56,933 nt of DNA from Bacillus sp. JCM 19041 (GCA_001310375.1 BAXC01000015.1:1-56933); one strand, 5' to 3'. Positions 29,847 to 40,496 are shown, counted from the stretch's first letter. Translations and numbers: made by a program. Notes: generated by a model not told the origin, from the sequence alone.

Positions 29847-29863
29847 TAGAAGCTGCTTTTTTA

Positions 29864-30673
29864 TTAATTACTTTTATCATTAAATTCTTCTTCTTGATAC
29901 TCTGTTTTGGTGTAACTGATTGTAAAGTATATGCCACCAACAAAGATCGCTCCACCAATAATGTTTCCAAGCGTAACTGGGATAAGGTTATTAAAGAAGC
30001 CGCTAATGGTTACCATTTCAGAACCACCGTGCATAAGAGCGATTCCTAAGATGGACATGTTGGCAACACTATGTTCAAAACTTGACGCAATAAAAGCGAA
30101 AATTAATACAAAGATTAAAAAAAGCTTAGCGATGTCTCCTTCGGCTCTCAAAGAGGTCCAAATTGCTAAACAAACGATCCAGTTACATAAAATACCTCGG
30201 AAAAACAATTCCGTTGCTGGAGCGTTCATTTTATTAGCAGCCAAAGTCATCATATAGTCATCTGAACCCACTCCAGCGAAAATACCGGACATAAAAACAA
30301 GACCTGCAAGTAACAAAGCACCAATCAAATTGCCAATGTAGCTCCAAATCCAAATAAATAGAGTGTGTTTCCACTTTGTTACTTTTGATAATGAACTGAC
30401 AGTAAAAATCATATTGTTCCCAGTAAATAATTCAGAGCCTGCCCAGAGAACAAGAGCTAGTGCTACACCAAATGTTGCTCCAGTCATGATCGTTAAAAAC
30501 GGAGAACCGGCTTCGTCAAGTGGTTGACCTACTGCAAACAGGACAAGCGAACCAACGCCTACATATGCGCCCGCCATAATGGAAGCAAGTAAATAACGCA
30601 AAGGGGACTTTTGGAGGAGTCCATACTTTCCTTTTGCTTGTTTATTAAGCGTATGAAGAGTGTCTTTATACAA
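29864..30673 (-). CDS. formate/nitrite transporter family channel
   Basis: A FocA/NirC/FdhC family pentameric channel of 269 residues with six helices. Family segments include ASIMAGAYVGVG, the WAGSELFTGNN loop, GILCNWIVCLAIW and the FEHSVANM region. The start is TTG 30673, behind a strong GGAGGG site. It is divergent from fdhA, so it most likely supplies or exports formate for the adjacent dehydrogenase; nitrite is the alternative substrate. Frame intact. Confidence 0.9.
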   Translation of the reverse strand: MYKDTLHTLNKQAKGKYGLLQKSPLRYLLASIMAGAYVGVGSLVLFAVGQPLDEAGSPFLTIMTGATFGVALALVLWAGSELFTGNNMIFTVSSLSKVTKWKHTLFIWIWSYIGNLIGALLLAGLVFMSGIFAGVGSDDYMMTLAANKMNAPATELFFRGILCNWIVCLAIWTSLRAEGDIAKLFLIFVLIFAFIASSFEHSVANMSILGIALMHGGSEMVTISGFFNNLIPVTLGNIIGGAIFVGGIYFTISYTKTEYQEEEFNDKSN

Positions 30674-30826
30674 TGAATGATCCCTCCTTCATTCTGTTAC
30701 CGAATATACCCAAATAGAGGAATCTTCAAACGATTTCACTTATATTTGTTTAGACGTTTGAGTACGCTTTATTCTGGGAACAAATAAAATAATATTTATT
30801 TTACTTAGTTCGAAAGGAGCAGAGTT

Positions 30827-33777
30827 ATGTCTGAACATTTTGAAGTAACTTTAAATGGTGAACGCCAAACTGTAAGTAAAGATTCAATTTTAAATGCTCT
30901 TGCGAAAGGGGAAATAGACGTCCCAAGTTTATGCTATCACCCAAGTTTGGGAGCAATTGAAACATGTGACACGTGCATCGTTAAAGTAAATGGTGAATTC
31001 GTCCGCTCTTGTTCAACAGAAATTCAATCAGGTGATGTTGTTGAATCGGTAGGGAGTGAAGTTCATGAGGCACAATTGATTGCTATGGACCGTGTGCTTG
31101 GTAACCATGAGCTTTATTGTACCGTTTGCGATTATAATAATGGGAACTGTGAGATACATAATGCGGTGAAAGAAATGAAAATAACCCACCAAGAAACAGC
31201 TCATAGTTCAAAAGAGTCGGCTATTCAACGTAACTCATTTTATCGTTATGATCCTGATCAGTGTATTCTTTGTGGACGCTGTGTAGAGGCTTGTCAAGAT
31301 TTGCAGGTAACTGAAACGTTATCAATCGATTGGGGATTAGAAAGACCACGTGTTATTTGGGACAAGGATTCGCCAATCGATGAATCGTCTTGTGTAAATT
31401 GTGGTCATTGTTCAACAGTTTGTCCTTGTAATGCAATGATGGAAGTAGGTATGGAAGGCGAGGCTGGTTTTTTAACTGGAATTAACGAGGAATCCATGCG
31501 ACCGATGATTAATATTACAAAAAATGTAGAAACAGGTTATCAGTCATTAATGACGTTTCTGATCTTGAAGCACAAATGCGGGAGTCACGGATTGAGAAAA
31601 CAAAAACAGTTTGTACGTATTGTGGAGTTGGTTGTGCCTTTGATGTATGGACGAAAGATCGACAAATCTTAAAAATTGAACCTCAAACCGAAGCACCTGC
31701 AAATGGTATCTCGACATGCGTAAAAGGGAAATTTGGCTGGGATTATGTGAATAGTGAAGAGCGCTTAACCAAGCCTTTGATTCGTGAAGGAAATGAGTTC
31801 CGCGAAGCTGAATGGGATGAAGCGCTTGAACTCATTTCAAAAAACTTTAAGAATGCATTGAAGACGAAAGGACCGGATTCATTGGCCTTTATTTCGTCAT
31901 CAAAATGTACAAATGAAGAGTCCTATCTGATGCAGAAACTTGCTCGAGCGGTCATTGGCACTAATAATATCGATAACTGTTCCCGCTATTGTCAATCTCC
32001 TGCAACAATGGGGTTATGGCGGACGGTCGGATACGGAGGAGATTCTGGAGGAATTGAAGATATTGCGAATGCTGAATTAGTTATTTCAATCGGCTCAAAT
32101 ACAGTTGAATCTCATCCGGTACTTGCCACAAGAGTAAAACGAGCGCAGAAGTTAAATGGACAAAAAGTAATTGTAGCTGATATTCGTAAACATGAGCTGG
32201 CAGAACGTGCGGATTTATTTGTTCACCCTGCTCCAGGGAGCGACCTTGTTTGGTTATCCGCAGTAACAAAATACATGGTGGATCAAGGGTGGCATGATGA
32301 AGAATTCCTTACCAAGCATGTAAACGATGTGGATGAGTTCATAAACAGTCTGGATACGTATACACTTGACTACGCTGAAGAAGTGACAAATTTGTCTAAA
32401 AAAGAATTGATCTCAATTGCAACGTCTATTCATGAAGCGAAAACAACTTCTATTTTATGGGCGATGGGTATAACACAGCATGGTGGAGGTAGTGATACGA
32501 GTACAGCAATCTCTAACTTGTTGCTCGTTACAGGGAACTATATGAAACCTGGTGCAGGTGCATATCCATTACGAGGACATAACAATGTTCAAGGAGCAAG
32601 TGATTTTGGCAGCATGCCAGACCGTTTCCCTGGCTACCAATTTGTTACGGATGATGAAGTGCGTGCACGTTTTGAAAAGACGTGGGCTGTTGATTTACCT
32701 AAGGAACCGGGGTTAAATAACCATGAGATGGTTGATGCAATTCATGACGGTAACTTAGATGTTCTTTACTTAAAAGGTGAAGACATGGGTATTGTTGATG
32801 CAAACGCGAACTATGTTCAAGCCGCGTTAGAAAAACTCGATTTCTTTGTTGTGCAAGATGTATTTTTATCAAAAACAGCTCAATTTGCTGATGTTGTCTT
32901 ACCTGCAAGCCCGAGCCTCGAGAAAGATGGCACGTTTACCAATACAGAGCGTCGCTTCCAACGCCTATACAAAGTGCTTGAGCCTCTTGGGGAATCAAAG
33001 CCGGATTGGGAGATCATTAAAGAAATTGCAAACCAGTTAGATGCAGGCTGGACATATGAACACCCGAGTGAAATAATGGACGAGGCGGCATCACTTACCC
33101 CGATATTTGCTGGTGTGAGCTATGAACGTTTAGAAGGTTATGATAGTTTACAATGGCCAGTTGCGGCAGATGGTACAGATACGCCGTTACTCTTTAAAGA
33201 TGAATTCCCTCTGCCAGAAGGGAAAGCGAGATTATGGCCTGTAGAATGGACAAAACCGCTTCAGTTTGATGAAGAGTATGATATTCATGTAAATAATGGT
33301 CGGATTTTGGAACATTTCCATGAAGGGAATATGACCTATCAATCAAAAGCAATTACGAAAAAGACACCTAGAGAATTCCTAGAGGTCTCACCTGAGCTGG
33401 CGAAAGAGCGTGGTATTGAAGATGGGACAAAAGTCCGCCTTACTTCTCCGTACGGAAGTGTTAAAGTAAGTTGCATTGTGACCGATCGTGTGAAAGGCAA
33501 AGAGGTGTACTTGCCGATGAACACAAGTGGTGAAGGAGCTATTAATTACATTACAAGTTCTCATTCGGATAAAGATACCGATACGCCGGCGTATAAGGAG
33601 ATCTCTGCTAAGATGGAGATTCTTGAGGCAAAAGGAGAAAGTCCTCTGCCAAGAATTAATCATCGCTATGGAAATCCACAACCGCAAATTGGTGTAAGGG
33701 TAGAAGAGAAATGGGTGCGTTCGGATTATATATTCCCAGGGGACATAGTAAAAGAAAGGAGAGCTAAAAATGGCTAA
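30827..33777 (+). CDS. fdhA: formate dehydrogenase subunit alpha, Cys-type molybdoenzyme (frameshifted)
   Basis: A cytoplasmic FdhA of about 983 residues. Residues 1-80 are a 2Fe-2S domain (C36, C47, C50, C62). A His/Cys-rich segment ([16 protein letters not shown]) comes next, then two ferredoxin-like 4Fe-4S motifs ([24 protein letters not shown]). After a frame break near 31545 come the 4Fe-4S CTYCGVGC, the molybdopterin domains and the active-site NCSRYCQSP, with cysteine where other enzymes have selenocysteine. The C-terminal dinucleotide-binding domain is complete. The arrangement matches YjgC/YrhE-type Bacillus enzymes. There is no Tat signal. fdhA overlaps the DUF1641 gene. Confidence 0.92.
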
Positions 33778-34417
33778 AGCGACAACGATTATTCAGAAAA
33801 TGCCTGTTGATCCTGATGTAAAAAGAGAACAAGATTTACATGAAATCGAAGACGCATTAGTCGATAATAAAGAAGCCATTTTAGCTACACTTGCTCTTCT
33901 TCAAAAAGTCCAACATACGGAAGCTTTTAATATAGCCGACGCAGCGATTAGCCAGAGTGAACACTTAGTTAATCGGCTTGTAAGGCAAGTGGATGATCCA
34001 AATATAACGCAATCAATTCAAAATTTGTTACTGTTAGGCGGCGCTTTAGGGTCGGTCAAGATGGCTGATCTAGAACCAATGATCTTCAAAATGAATTCTG
34101 CTCTTCATGAGGTAGCCGAATATGAGCATAAGGGAAAAGGTGGTTACGTTTCCCTCGTGCGTTCCTTAAAGGATCCGGAGACGATTGAAGGTCTCAACAC
34201 GATGGTTGCTTTTGTAAAAGGATTTGGTGTTGATCAATCAAAGAATGAAATGAATCAACCCCAATATGAATTGACTACATTAGCAGCACAAGGATATGCA
34301 AAAGAAAAAGAAGAGGAGGCCAACAGCAAACAGGAGTCAACCCAGACAACCAAATGGTATGTTATTGCCGCTGGAGCGTTGGCCTTTGTTTTGCCGTTGT
34401 TATTTAAAAGAAAATGA
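33770..34417 (+). CDS. DUF1641 domain protein
   Basis: A 215-residue partner protein typical of Bacillus formate dehydrogenase loci (YjgD/YrhD type). It is mainly helical, with a glycine-rich [11 protein letters not shown] turn, a [13 protein letters not shown] segment, and one C-terminal membrane span ([17 protein letters not shown]) ending in basic residues. This suggests it tethers the dehydrogenase to the membrane, which is an inference. It overlaps fdhA and fdhD at its ends. Confidence 0.88.
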   Translation: MAKATTIIQKMPVDPDVKREQDLHEIEDALVDNKEAILATLALLQKVQHTEAFNIADAAISQSEHLVNRLVRQVDDPNITQSIQNLLLLGGALGSVKMADLEPMIFKMNSALHEVAEYEHKGKGGYVSLVRSLKDPETIEGLNTMVAFVKGFGVDQSKNEMNQPQYELTTLAAQGYAKEKEEEANSKQESTQTTKWYVIAAGALAFVLPLLFKRK

Positions 34418-35229
34418 CTAATAAAATGAACGCTGTACAAACCTCTAGAGATATTCTGAAAATCTCTAACGAATTAAGTGAATGGAAAACCGATTCGATT
34501 GCGAAAGAAGTACCTTTAACGATAAAGATAAATGGCGAAGAATTTGTGACAATGGTTTGTTCTCCAGAGTATATCGAAGACATGGTTATTGGTTATTTAG
34601 CTTCAGAAGGCGTTATTGATTCATTTGATATGGTTCAGTCCATACGAGTGGATGAAAGCAAAGGTTTCGTTCACATTCAATTAACTAGACAAATAAACAA
34701 GTTGCATCAACAAATGCAAACAAAACGCTATATCACCTCGTGCTGTGGCATGAGCCGACAAAGCTTTATTTTTGCTTCTGATTCCAAGACGGCTAAGACT
34801 ATGAAATCAAGGAATGTTAACGTTCGTGCCGAGGATTGCTTTCGCTTGATGGAAGAAATGCAGGGATCGGCAACGATTTTCCATGAAACGGGTGGTGTTC
34901 ATAACGCGGCCCTAGCCACAAACGATGGAATCGTTGTGATGAGAATGGATATTGGACGGCATAATGCCCTTGATAAACTATATGGTTACTGTCTGCGGAA
35001 TCATATTTCATTAGAAGATAAAGTGATGATTTTTAGTGGCAGACTTTCTTCAGAAATTATGTTGAAGGTGGCGAAAATTGGCTGCGAAGTCGTATTATCA
35101 AAATCTGCACCAACAGATCGTGCACTAGAGATTGCTGATGAGTTAGAAATAACGGCTATTGGATTTATTAGAAAACAATCAATGAACGTTTATACCGTCC
35201 CCGAACGAGTTATTCAAACGGAAAGCTAG
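34414..35229 (+). CDS. fdhD: formate dehydrogenase accessory sulfurtransferase FdhD
   Basis: FdhD (271 residues) transfers sulfur to the Mo centre to activate formate dehydrogenase. It shows KEVPLTIKING, the segment MVIGYLASEGVI, the Cys pair TSCCGMSRQ (C110, C111), ETGGVHNAAL, DIGRHNALDKLYG, SGRLSSEIMLK and SKSAPTDRALE. The start overlaps the DUF1641 stop. Frame intact. A terminator follows. Confidence 0.94.
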   Translation: MTNKMNAVQTSRDILKISNELSEWKTDSIAKEVPLTIKINGEEFVTMVCSPEYIEDMVIGYLASEGVIDSFDMVQSIRVDESKGFVHIQLTRQINKLHQQMQTKRYITSCCGMSRQSFIFASDSKTAKTMKSRNVNVRAEDCFRLMEEMQGSATIFHETGGVHNAALATNDGIVVMRMDIGRHNALDKLYGYCLRNHISLEDKVMIFSGRLSSEIMLKVAKIGCEVVLSKSAPTDRALEIADELEITAIGFIRKQSMNVYTVPERVIQTES

Positions 35230-35256
35230 AGGCCAATTTGCCTCTAGCTTTTTTCA
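35224..35256. terminator. bidirectional terminator after fdhD
   Basis: AGCTAGAGGC pairs with GCCTCTAGCT, then a T run. The stop codon of the convergent ferritin-like gene (35246-35244) lies inside the right arm. Confidence 0.86.
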
Positions 35257-35819
35257 TTCTTGTTGTCCCGGTAAATAGTCAAGTAAGAAAGCAACCATAA
35301 AGCGTGGCGTTGTTGGTCGCGAGCAATAGAAGCATAGAGGTTTCCTAATTGTGGCACTGTAGATGAACGAGCTGCGTTTTCAAATGAAGCGGCAGCTTTT
35401 TGTTCTTGTTCAAACGCCTTTTTTAAAGCGGGAATATATCCATTACGGTAGACGATTGCTTCAGTTATTGTCGGCTCCTTGTTGCTTAAAGCAGTATAGA
35501 GCTGTAACATCATTTGATAATGATGTTTTTCTTCTTCAATCGTATCAGTTAGAATGCTGGCTACATGTTGCGTTGGCATTTGTTGAATAAGTAATTCGTA
35601 ATCAGCAACGGTTTGATAAGAAAGCTGCATAAACGATTGAAGTTCTTCAAGTTGCTCTTTTGATACTGATATAGGAGCTGTGGCCGGCCGCTGATGGGGT
35701 GGCTTTGGTAATGAAGGACCTTGTAGATTGGTTTGAGATGGTATTGGTTGGCGTATATTTGGTTGTGTCTGTCCTGGTGGTGTTTGAAAAGATGGAGCTG
35801 AACGTTTTTTAAACAACAT
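35244..35819 (-). CDS. ferritin-like domain protein with proline/glutamine-rich N-terminus
   Basis: A 191-residue protein. Residues 1-55 are low-complexity, rich in P, Q and basic residues (SFQTPPGQTQPNIRQPIP). The rest is a four-helix bundle with ferritin/rubrerythrin-like metal ligands: DYELLIQQ, EEEKHHYQMM, EQEQKAAASFENAA and DQQRHALWLL. The start ATG 35819 has a GAAAGGGG site; an upstream in-frame start at 35861 lacks one. Such proteins in spore formers are often coat or stress-associated, but no specific role is visible. Confidence 0.75.
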   Translation of the reverse strand: MLFKKRSAPSFQTPPGQTQPNIRQPIPSQTNLQGPSLPKPPHQRPATAPISVSKEQLEELQSFMQLSYQTVADYELLIQQMPTQHVASILTDTIEEEKHHYQMMLQLYTALSNKEPTITEAIVYRNGYIPALKKAFEQEQKAAASFENAARSSTVPQLGNLYASIARDQQRHALWLLSYLTIYRDNKNEKS

Positions 35820-35920
35820 CGCTTTTCCCCTTTCTTGATTTCCATTCAAAGAAATGGGCATGGTCTATTGAGGCTGATTATAAATATGTATGCAAGCGGA
35901 TTTAAGTCAATTCTTCTTAA

Positions 35921-35955
35921 ATAAAAAACCGGCTCGTTTATGAGCCGGTTATTTT
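35921..35955 (-). terminator. Rho-independent terminator
   Basis: AACCGGCTC (35928-35936) pairs with GAGCCGGTT (35942-35950), with T and A tracts on both sides. It overlaps the stop of the 57-residue membrane protein gene. Confidence 0.82.
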
Positions 35956-36122
35956 TCTTCTTTTGGTTTCCTCGAATAAAAGCTAGACATTGTTCCAATT
36001 ACAACTCCAATAATAATCCCTATTGGAATGCTATCAAATACAATGCTTGCTCCAACCCCTATTATTAAACCAATTATCATTCCAAATTTTTCGTTTGGTG
36101 GTTTCTGGTTTGAACTAGACAT
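35949..36122 (-). CDS. small two-helix glycine-zipper membrane protein
   Basis: A 57-residue protein with a polar N-terminus (SSSNQKPPNEK), two hydrophobic stretches rich in Gly/Ile (GMIIGLIIGVGASIVF; PIGIIIGVVIGTM), and a basic tail. ATG 36122 has a perfect GGAGG site; an upstream in-frame start at 36146 lacks one. Family unknown. It may be a short membrane-associated stress or sporulation peptide, but nothing in the sequence proves it. Confidence 0.65.
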   Translation of the reverse strand: MSSSNQKPPNEKFGMIIGLIIGVGASIVFDSIPIGIIIGVVIGTMSSFYSRKPKEEK

Positions 36123-36217
36123 GTCTGACCTCCGGTGATTAATCACGCTATCTATATTTTAGCGAATATCACGGCAATGGTCAAAGAAGAGATGGTCACC
36201 TGGCTCAGGAAAGATTA

Positions 36218-36381
36218 TTAACTCTGTGCTTTACGAGGGGAGAAAAGAAGTGAGAGGATAGACCCGAGAACAATCAGGACAAATGTGATGCTTGCTGCAA
36301 TTTTTCAGAAACGCCAAAGTATATTAGAAGCATGCCAAGTGATATAAGCAAAGAGACGTAAATCACAAACAATAATTTCAT
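36218..36381 (-). CDS. small two-helix membrane protein (frameshifted)
   Basis: ATG 36381 has AAAGGAGG at ideal spacing. The first helix reads LLFVIYVSLLISLGMLLIYF; a frame change in an A/T run near 36300 leads into a second helix (ASITFVLIVLGSILSLLF) and the tail SPRKAQS. Restored length is about 54 residues. Unrecognised. A single-base error is more likely than real decay. Confidence 0.5.
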
Positions 36382-36501
36382 TGCAAAACCTCCTTTTTTA
36401 TTTATTCATAATCCTACAAAAATTGCGATTGATAAAACCGTTTCTGTGGGTATTAAATTTCATCATATCATTTTGAGGAAGGGGATGCAAGAAGAAAATA
36501 A

Positions 36502-39088
36502 TTAAAATAATCTTCTTCTTGCAATGACCCAGCCTATTGTGGCTAATAACCCGATGGTAAAAGCACTTATTGAAAGTCGGAAAAAAGGTGGTAGATAAGA
36601 GAAAACAATTTCATTTTTTCCTGGTTCTAGAGGGACCCCTAAAAATGAATAGTGACTTGCTTAATGTCTGCTGACTGTCCATTTACAGTGACTTCCCATC
36701 CTCGCTCATAGGGAACTGGAAGTGCAAGCATCTGTTGATTAGTGGCATTATCATAAGAAATCTCTATCTTTCGGTCGCTCATCTCGACTGGAATATCATC
36801 ATTGTTGTTAGCTGCGTTATGGAGATTCTCGTAGGATTCCGTATACAGTTCAAATTGATCTAATCGATAACTCCCTTTTGGAACACGTAAAGATATCACT
36901 TCATTGGCTTCAATGCGAACAGTTAAATCATTAACGTCAGTCCGATAAATCGATTGTAATGATTTCCGAGACGTGGAGAATTCGTTTATTGTTAAGGGGA
37001 AGAGTGGAGCTGTTTTTGACTTGTTTTCAATGTAAAAGGATAAATAGTCATCCTCCTCATCTTCCATGCGTTCGCCAACGTTAAAGTCTAGGCCGCCTTG
37101 TTCTTCAGTCACAGTAAGTACACCTTCTTCGTAAGTGCCACCAACTGGTTGTATATCCACTTCTCCAATTCTGTTTTCAAGTGTTGATTCAAAAGGCTCT
37201 GTGCTGAAACCGTCAGCGGCAATTATACCATTCAGCATCGCATGTTCGCGGTCTAGAATGCTCATATTTGTTAAGTCGTCCTCACTGAATATGGTCGAAG
37301 CAGTCCGCGCATATGGCAATACATGAGGATTTTCATATAAAGTATAAAGTTCATTTGATGAAACCTCGTTAAATCCATAAGGGATTGGTACATCTTTGTC
37401 ATTTGAAACAAGTTTATGGCTTACTTGAAACAAGCTATGTAAGTTTGCCCGATCGCCAAAACCTGAATACCTGCTGACGCTTTCCCTATTCATATCGATT
37501 TCCAAATCCTCGTAATAAAAGAATAGCAAATGTTGATTTAATACACTCGAATAGGCGCTGACTCCATGAAAATCTTGAACTAAAGGCGTGTTATTTCTAA
37601 AATCAGCAACCCATTCAATTCGAGATAAAGGTTCTCGCGGTGTTGCCTCATTTAAAAGCTCGCGTTGGGAAGCGTGATCATATTCACGACTTTGTAGAAA
37701 ATCAGTTGATGTTTGATGTAAATTACCATTTTCAAATAGTCGTTCTTTTTGGTAGATATTAGCGAGTCCGAGCTGGGATAGTAGTAGAAAAACCAATAAT
37801 AAAGGCATCCAACGTTTCATATTCCTCCAGGTGGAAAACAACAAGAAGAGAGTTGCTATTGCAGAGAATAATAAGAGATAAGCCTGCCCTGATTGAAATA
37901 ATGAGGACGGACCAACGTAACCAATAACATAACTAACAGTAAATAAGACAAAAGTGGTTATACTAGCAAAGATCATATTACGCTTCGATATTTGTCTTAT
38001 TTGTGGTAATGCAAACCCTACAGCAGCAGCAAGCGCAAACGAGCCCATGTATTGAAAGCGGAATTGAGGCGCAGAAAAGCCATTAAACATGCTGCCAGCC
38101 ATTGGACTAAAATGGAAAATAACAAAGAGTAGGGATAATAAACTGAAAAAAAGAAATGGCTTATAAGTGTAAAGTTTTTTACAAAATAAAAAGAAGACAA
38201 AAATTGCTGGTAAAATGAATAGCCTACTTGTGAACAACAGATTGTCGTGCAGATCAAACCATTCTATTGGACGTGAGAACGACGGACGATAGTTGTTTAA
38301 ATAACCATAAACTGCAGGTACAAATGCGATAGCTCCAATTAAAAAACCTATTACAACTGCTGGAACATATTGTTTTAATTGCTGTTTAACTGATGCTTCA
38401 CTATCAGATAGTTGGATGACAAAACGTAAAACAACATAAAGTCCGATGAATATAAAATTCATATAAGCAAAATAAAAGTTATTGATCAGAGATAAGGCAA
38501 TTGCAGCAATTAACCACCAAGCTTCTGCTCACGGATGATCTTTTCAACCCCAAGTACAAGCAATGGTAGCCATAAATAGGCGTCAGCAAAAAACTCCCAA
38601 AAAGAAGCATAGGCGAAAGTACATGATGCTACCACCGTATAAAATAGCACTTATAAATGCGTACAGGGTTGGGATTTTTATGTAACGAAAGACAAGGTTG
38701 ATAAAAAGATCACAATAGCTAAGCGAGCCGTATTAACAAATACTGCTGTTTGTCCCCAGAAAAGAACAGTATCTGGGTTTGAAAAAACGCCAATTGCTTC
38801 ACCTGCTAGCACAATTAAGAAAGTAATGAAAAAAACAGTGCTGGTCGAAAAGTAGTAAGCGAGTTGGCTAAAAAAACCACCGCCTAATCCAAATTGATGC
38901 GAATAAAAGAAAGATGCTTTACTGTACTCCTCATAGAGAAATTGTTTGAAAGGCAGCATTTGGGCGGTTCCATCATTGGGGCCAACCATAAATTGCCCGT
39001 TCGTCCATTGATAGAAGAAAAAAGCATGCGCAATGATAGCAAAAAGGACGCTTGCGCCTAAAAGTGCAAATATGGTTCTAAGCTTCAT
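36502..39088 (-). CDS. yfhO: YfhO family GT-C type membrane glycosyltransferase (multiply frameshifted)
   Basis: A large polytopic protein of the YfhO family, restored length about 862 residues, with many helices and a C-terminal extracellular domain. The N-terminus has GPNDGTAQMLPFKQFLYEEY and FGLGGGFFSQLAYYFSTST, family hallmarks. The frame breaks several times at 38460-38680 and once near 36650, where the final helix and RRRLF end are lost from the main frame. It follows GtrA and GT2 genes. In Bacillus and Listeria, CsbB/GtcA/YfhO-type trios add sugars to lipoteichoic acid outside the membrane, so this is the predicted role. Confidence 0.82.
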
Positions 39089-39497
39089 TTCGAACTCCAT
39101 CTCGTTTTAATATTTTTGAAGTAATAATAAATGTGATTGGAACTGTGAAAAGGACAGCAATAATTGGTGCAATAATTGGTGGTAAGCCAATTAACTCAAC
39201 TAAAATAAAAACTAACACAGTGGATACTGAAAAGTTTACGGCTTGTGTTAATGGAAATTGAAAGAATGTTTTCCATGATGGTTTAACACCAAATGTGAAA
39301 AACACATTTAGAAAATAAGAGCCGATCATGCTTATTAAAAATGCCGCAATGTGGGCGGCTAGATAATGGAACGCAAATGCTTGCTGAAAAAGGAGGTAAA
39401 GCAAGTAAAACGTTGCAGTATTTATGCCGCCAACAAAGGCAAATCGCAAAAATTGGTTTCGATAGATTTTCTGCCAAAAGTTATTGGACTCGTTCAT
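39078..39497 (-). CDS. GtrA family membrane protein (polyprenyl-phosphate sugar flippase)
   Basis: A 139-residue GtrA/GtcA family protein with four helices. It has FLRFAFVGGINTATFY, then the conserved SYFLNVFFTFG segment, and a basic C-terminal tail. Such proteins are proposed to flip undecaprenyl-phosphate sugars across the membrane. It overlaps the GT2 gene upstream and YfhO downstream, consistent with a coupled three-gene operon. Confidence 0.88.
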   Translation of the reverse strand: MNESNNFWQKIYRNQFLRFAFVGGINTATFYLLYLLFQQAFAFHYLAAHIAAFLISMIGSYFLNVFFTFGVKPSWKTFFQFPLTQAVNFSVSTVLVFILVELIGLPPIIAPIIAVLFTVPITFIITSKILKRDGVRNEA

Positions 39498-40437
39498 AAC
39501 GTTTTCCTTTTGTTGCGTTTGTTTCTTTTACCAGGTAGTGGGGACGTCGTTTCGTTTCATTATATATTCTCCCTATATATTCTCCAATTATGCCAAGTGA
39601 AACCAGTTGAATACCACCTAGGAATAACACAGCTGAAATGACGGTGAAATAACCTGGCACATCAATGCCAGTGCGGATAATCTGTGTGAACATCACTAAA
39701 ATGTAGAGCAAGGCAGCAACTAAAATAAATCCGCCCATATAAAAACAGATGCGCAAAGGTTTCATATTAAAGGAAATGATGCCATCAATGCCGTAATTAA
39801 TTAATTTTGATATAGACCATTTTGATTCACCGTTCACGCGCGAGACGTTTTCATAATAAATCACTTTTTGTTCAAAGCCAATCCAAGAAAACAAACCTTT
39901 TGAAAAGCGGTTCCCTTCGCTCATTATAAGAAGGGCATCTACAGCACGTCTGCTTAATAGTCGGAAATCTCCCGCCCCATCTTCAAGCCGGACATCAACG
40001 ATCTTATTGATTAGTTTGTAGTATGTTTTGGATAAGGCAGTACGGATAATACCATCACCTTTACGGTCTCTACAAGCGATAACTTGATCATAGCCTTCTT
40101 CATATCCAGTTAAAAGGTCGGCTATTAATTCAACTGGATGTTGTAAATCAGCGTCAATAATCACAACACAATCGCCTTTTGCGTGTTGAAAACCAGCAAC
40201 AATGGCTGCCTCTTTTCCGAAATTTCTTGTGAAAGAGATGTAATTTACTTGGGGGTGCCATGTTGATAATCGTTGAAGTAAGGGTAAGGTGCTGTCAGAG
40301 CTTCCGTCATCAATATATATAACTTCCCAACGATAATTGGATTTTTCAAGCACTTCTTTTAAAGCGAAGTAAAAAGGTTCGACATTTTTTTCTTCATTAA
40401 AAGAGGGGACAATAACAGAAAGCAGTGGCTTATTCAT
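39481..40437 (-). CDS. GT2 family glycosyltransferase (CsbB/GtrB-like)
   Basis: A polyprenyl-phosphate glycosyltransferase of 318 residues. The catalytic GT-A domain has SVIVPSFNEEKNV, YIDDGSSDST, SFTRNFGKEAAI and the metal site VIIDADLQHP. A further motif GAGDFRLLSR is present, and two C-terminal helices anchor it. ATG 40437 follows GGAGG; 40452 is an upstream in-frame alternative. It is the first gene of the operon with gtrA and yfhO. A GGGTAT stretch at 40488-40483 (minus strand) could be a sigma-B -10, as csbB is sigma-B controlled in B. subtilis, but the -35 is poor. Confidence 0.88.
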   Translation of the reverse strand: MNKPLLSVIVPSFNEEKNVEPFYFALKEVLEKSNYRWEVIYIDDGSSDSTLPLLQRLSTWHPQVNYISFTRNFGKEAAIVAGFQHAKGDCVVIIDADLQHPVELIADLLTGYEEGYDQVIACRDRKGDGIIRTALSKTYYKLINKIVDVRLEDGAGDFRLLSRRAVDALLIMSEGNRFSKGLFSWIGFEQKVIYYENVSRVNGESKWSISKLINYGIDGIISFNMKPLRICFYMGGFILVAALLYILVMFTQIIRTGIDVPGYFTVISAVLFLGGIQLVSLGIIGEYIGRIYNETKRRPHYLVKETNATKGKRYERVQ

Positions 40438-40496
40438 TGCCGAAGCCTCCATTTCTATACAATTTGTGAATCATTTCATAGTATACCCGGAATAAG

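Larger units (their letters stand above)
29312..29863. terminator. bidirectional terminator interrupted by an IS3 remnant
   Basis: Left arm AAAAAAGCAACTT (about 29313-29325) and right arm AAGCTGCTTTTTT (about 29849-29861) are complementary apart from one position. Removing the IS remnant and one TAG copy restores a hairpin with a TAG loop between the convergent moaD and formate-channel genes. Confidence 0.6.

Noticed and set aside
30827-33777. Selenocysteine formate dehydrogenase
   Set aside because: The active-site codon in NCSRYCQSP is a cysteine codon and no in-frame UGA is needed there; the break near 31545 is a frame change.
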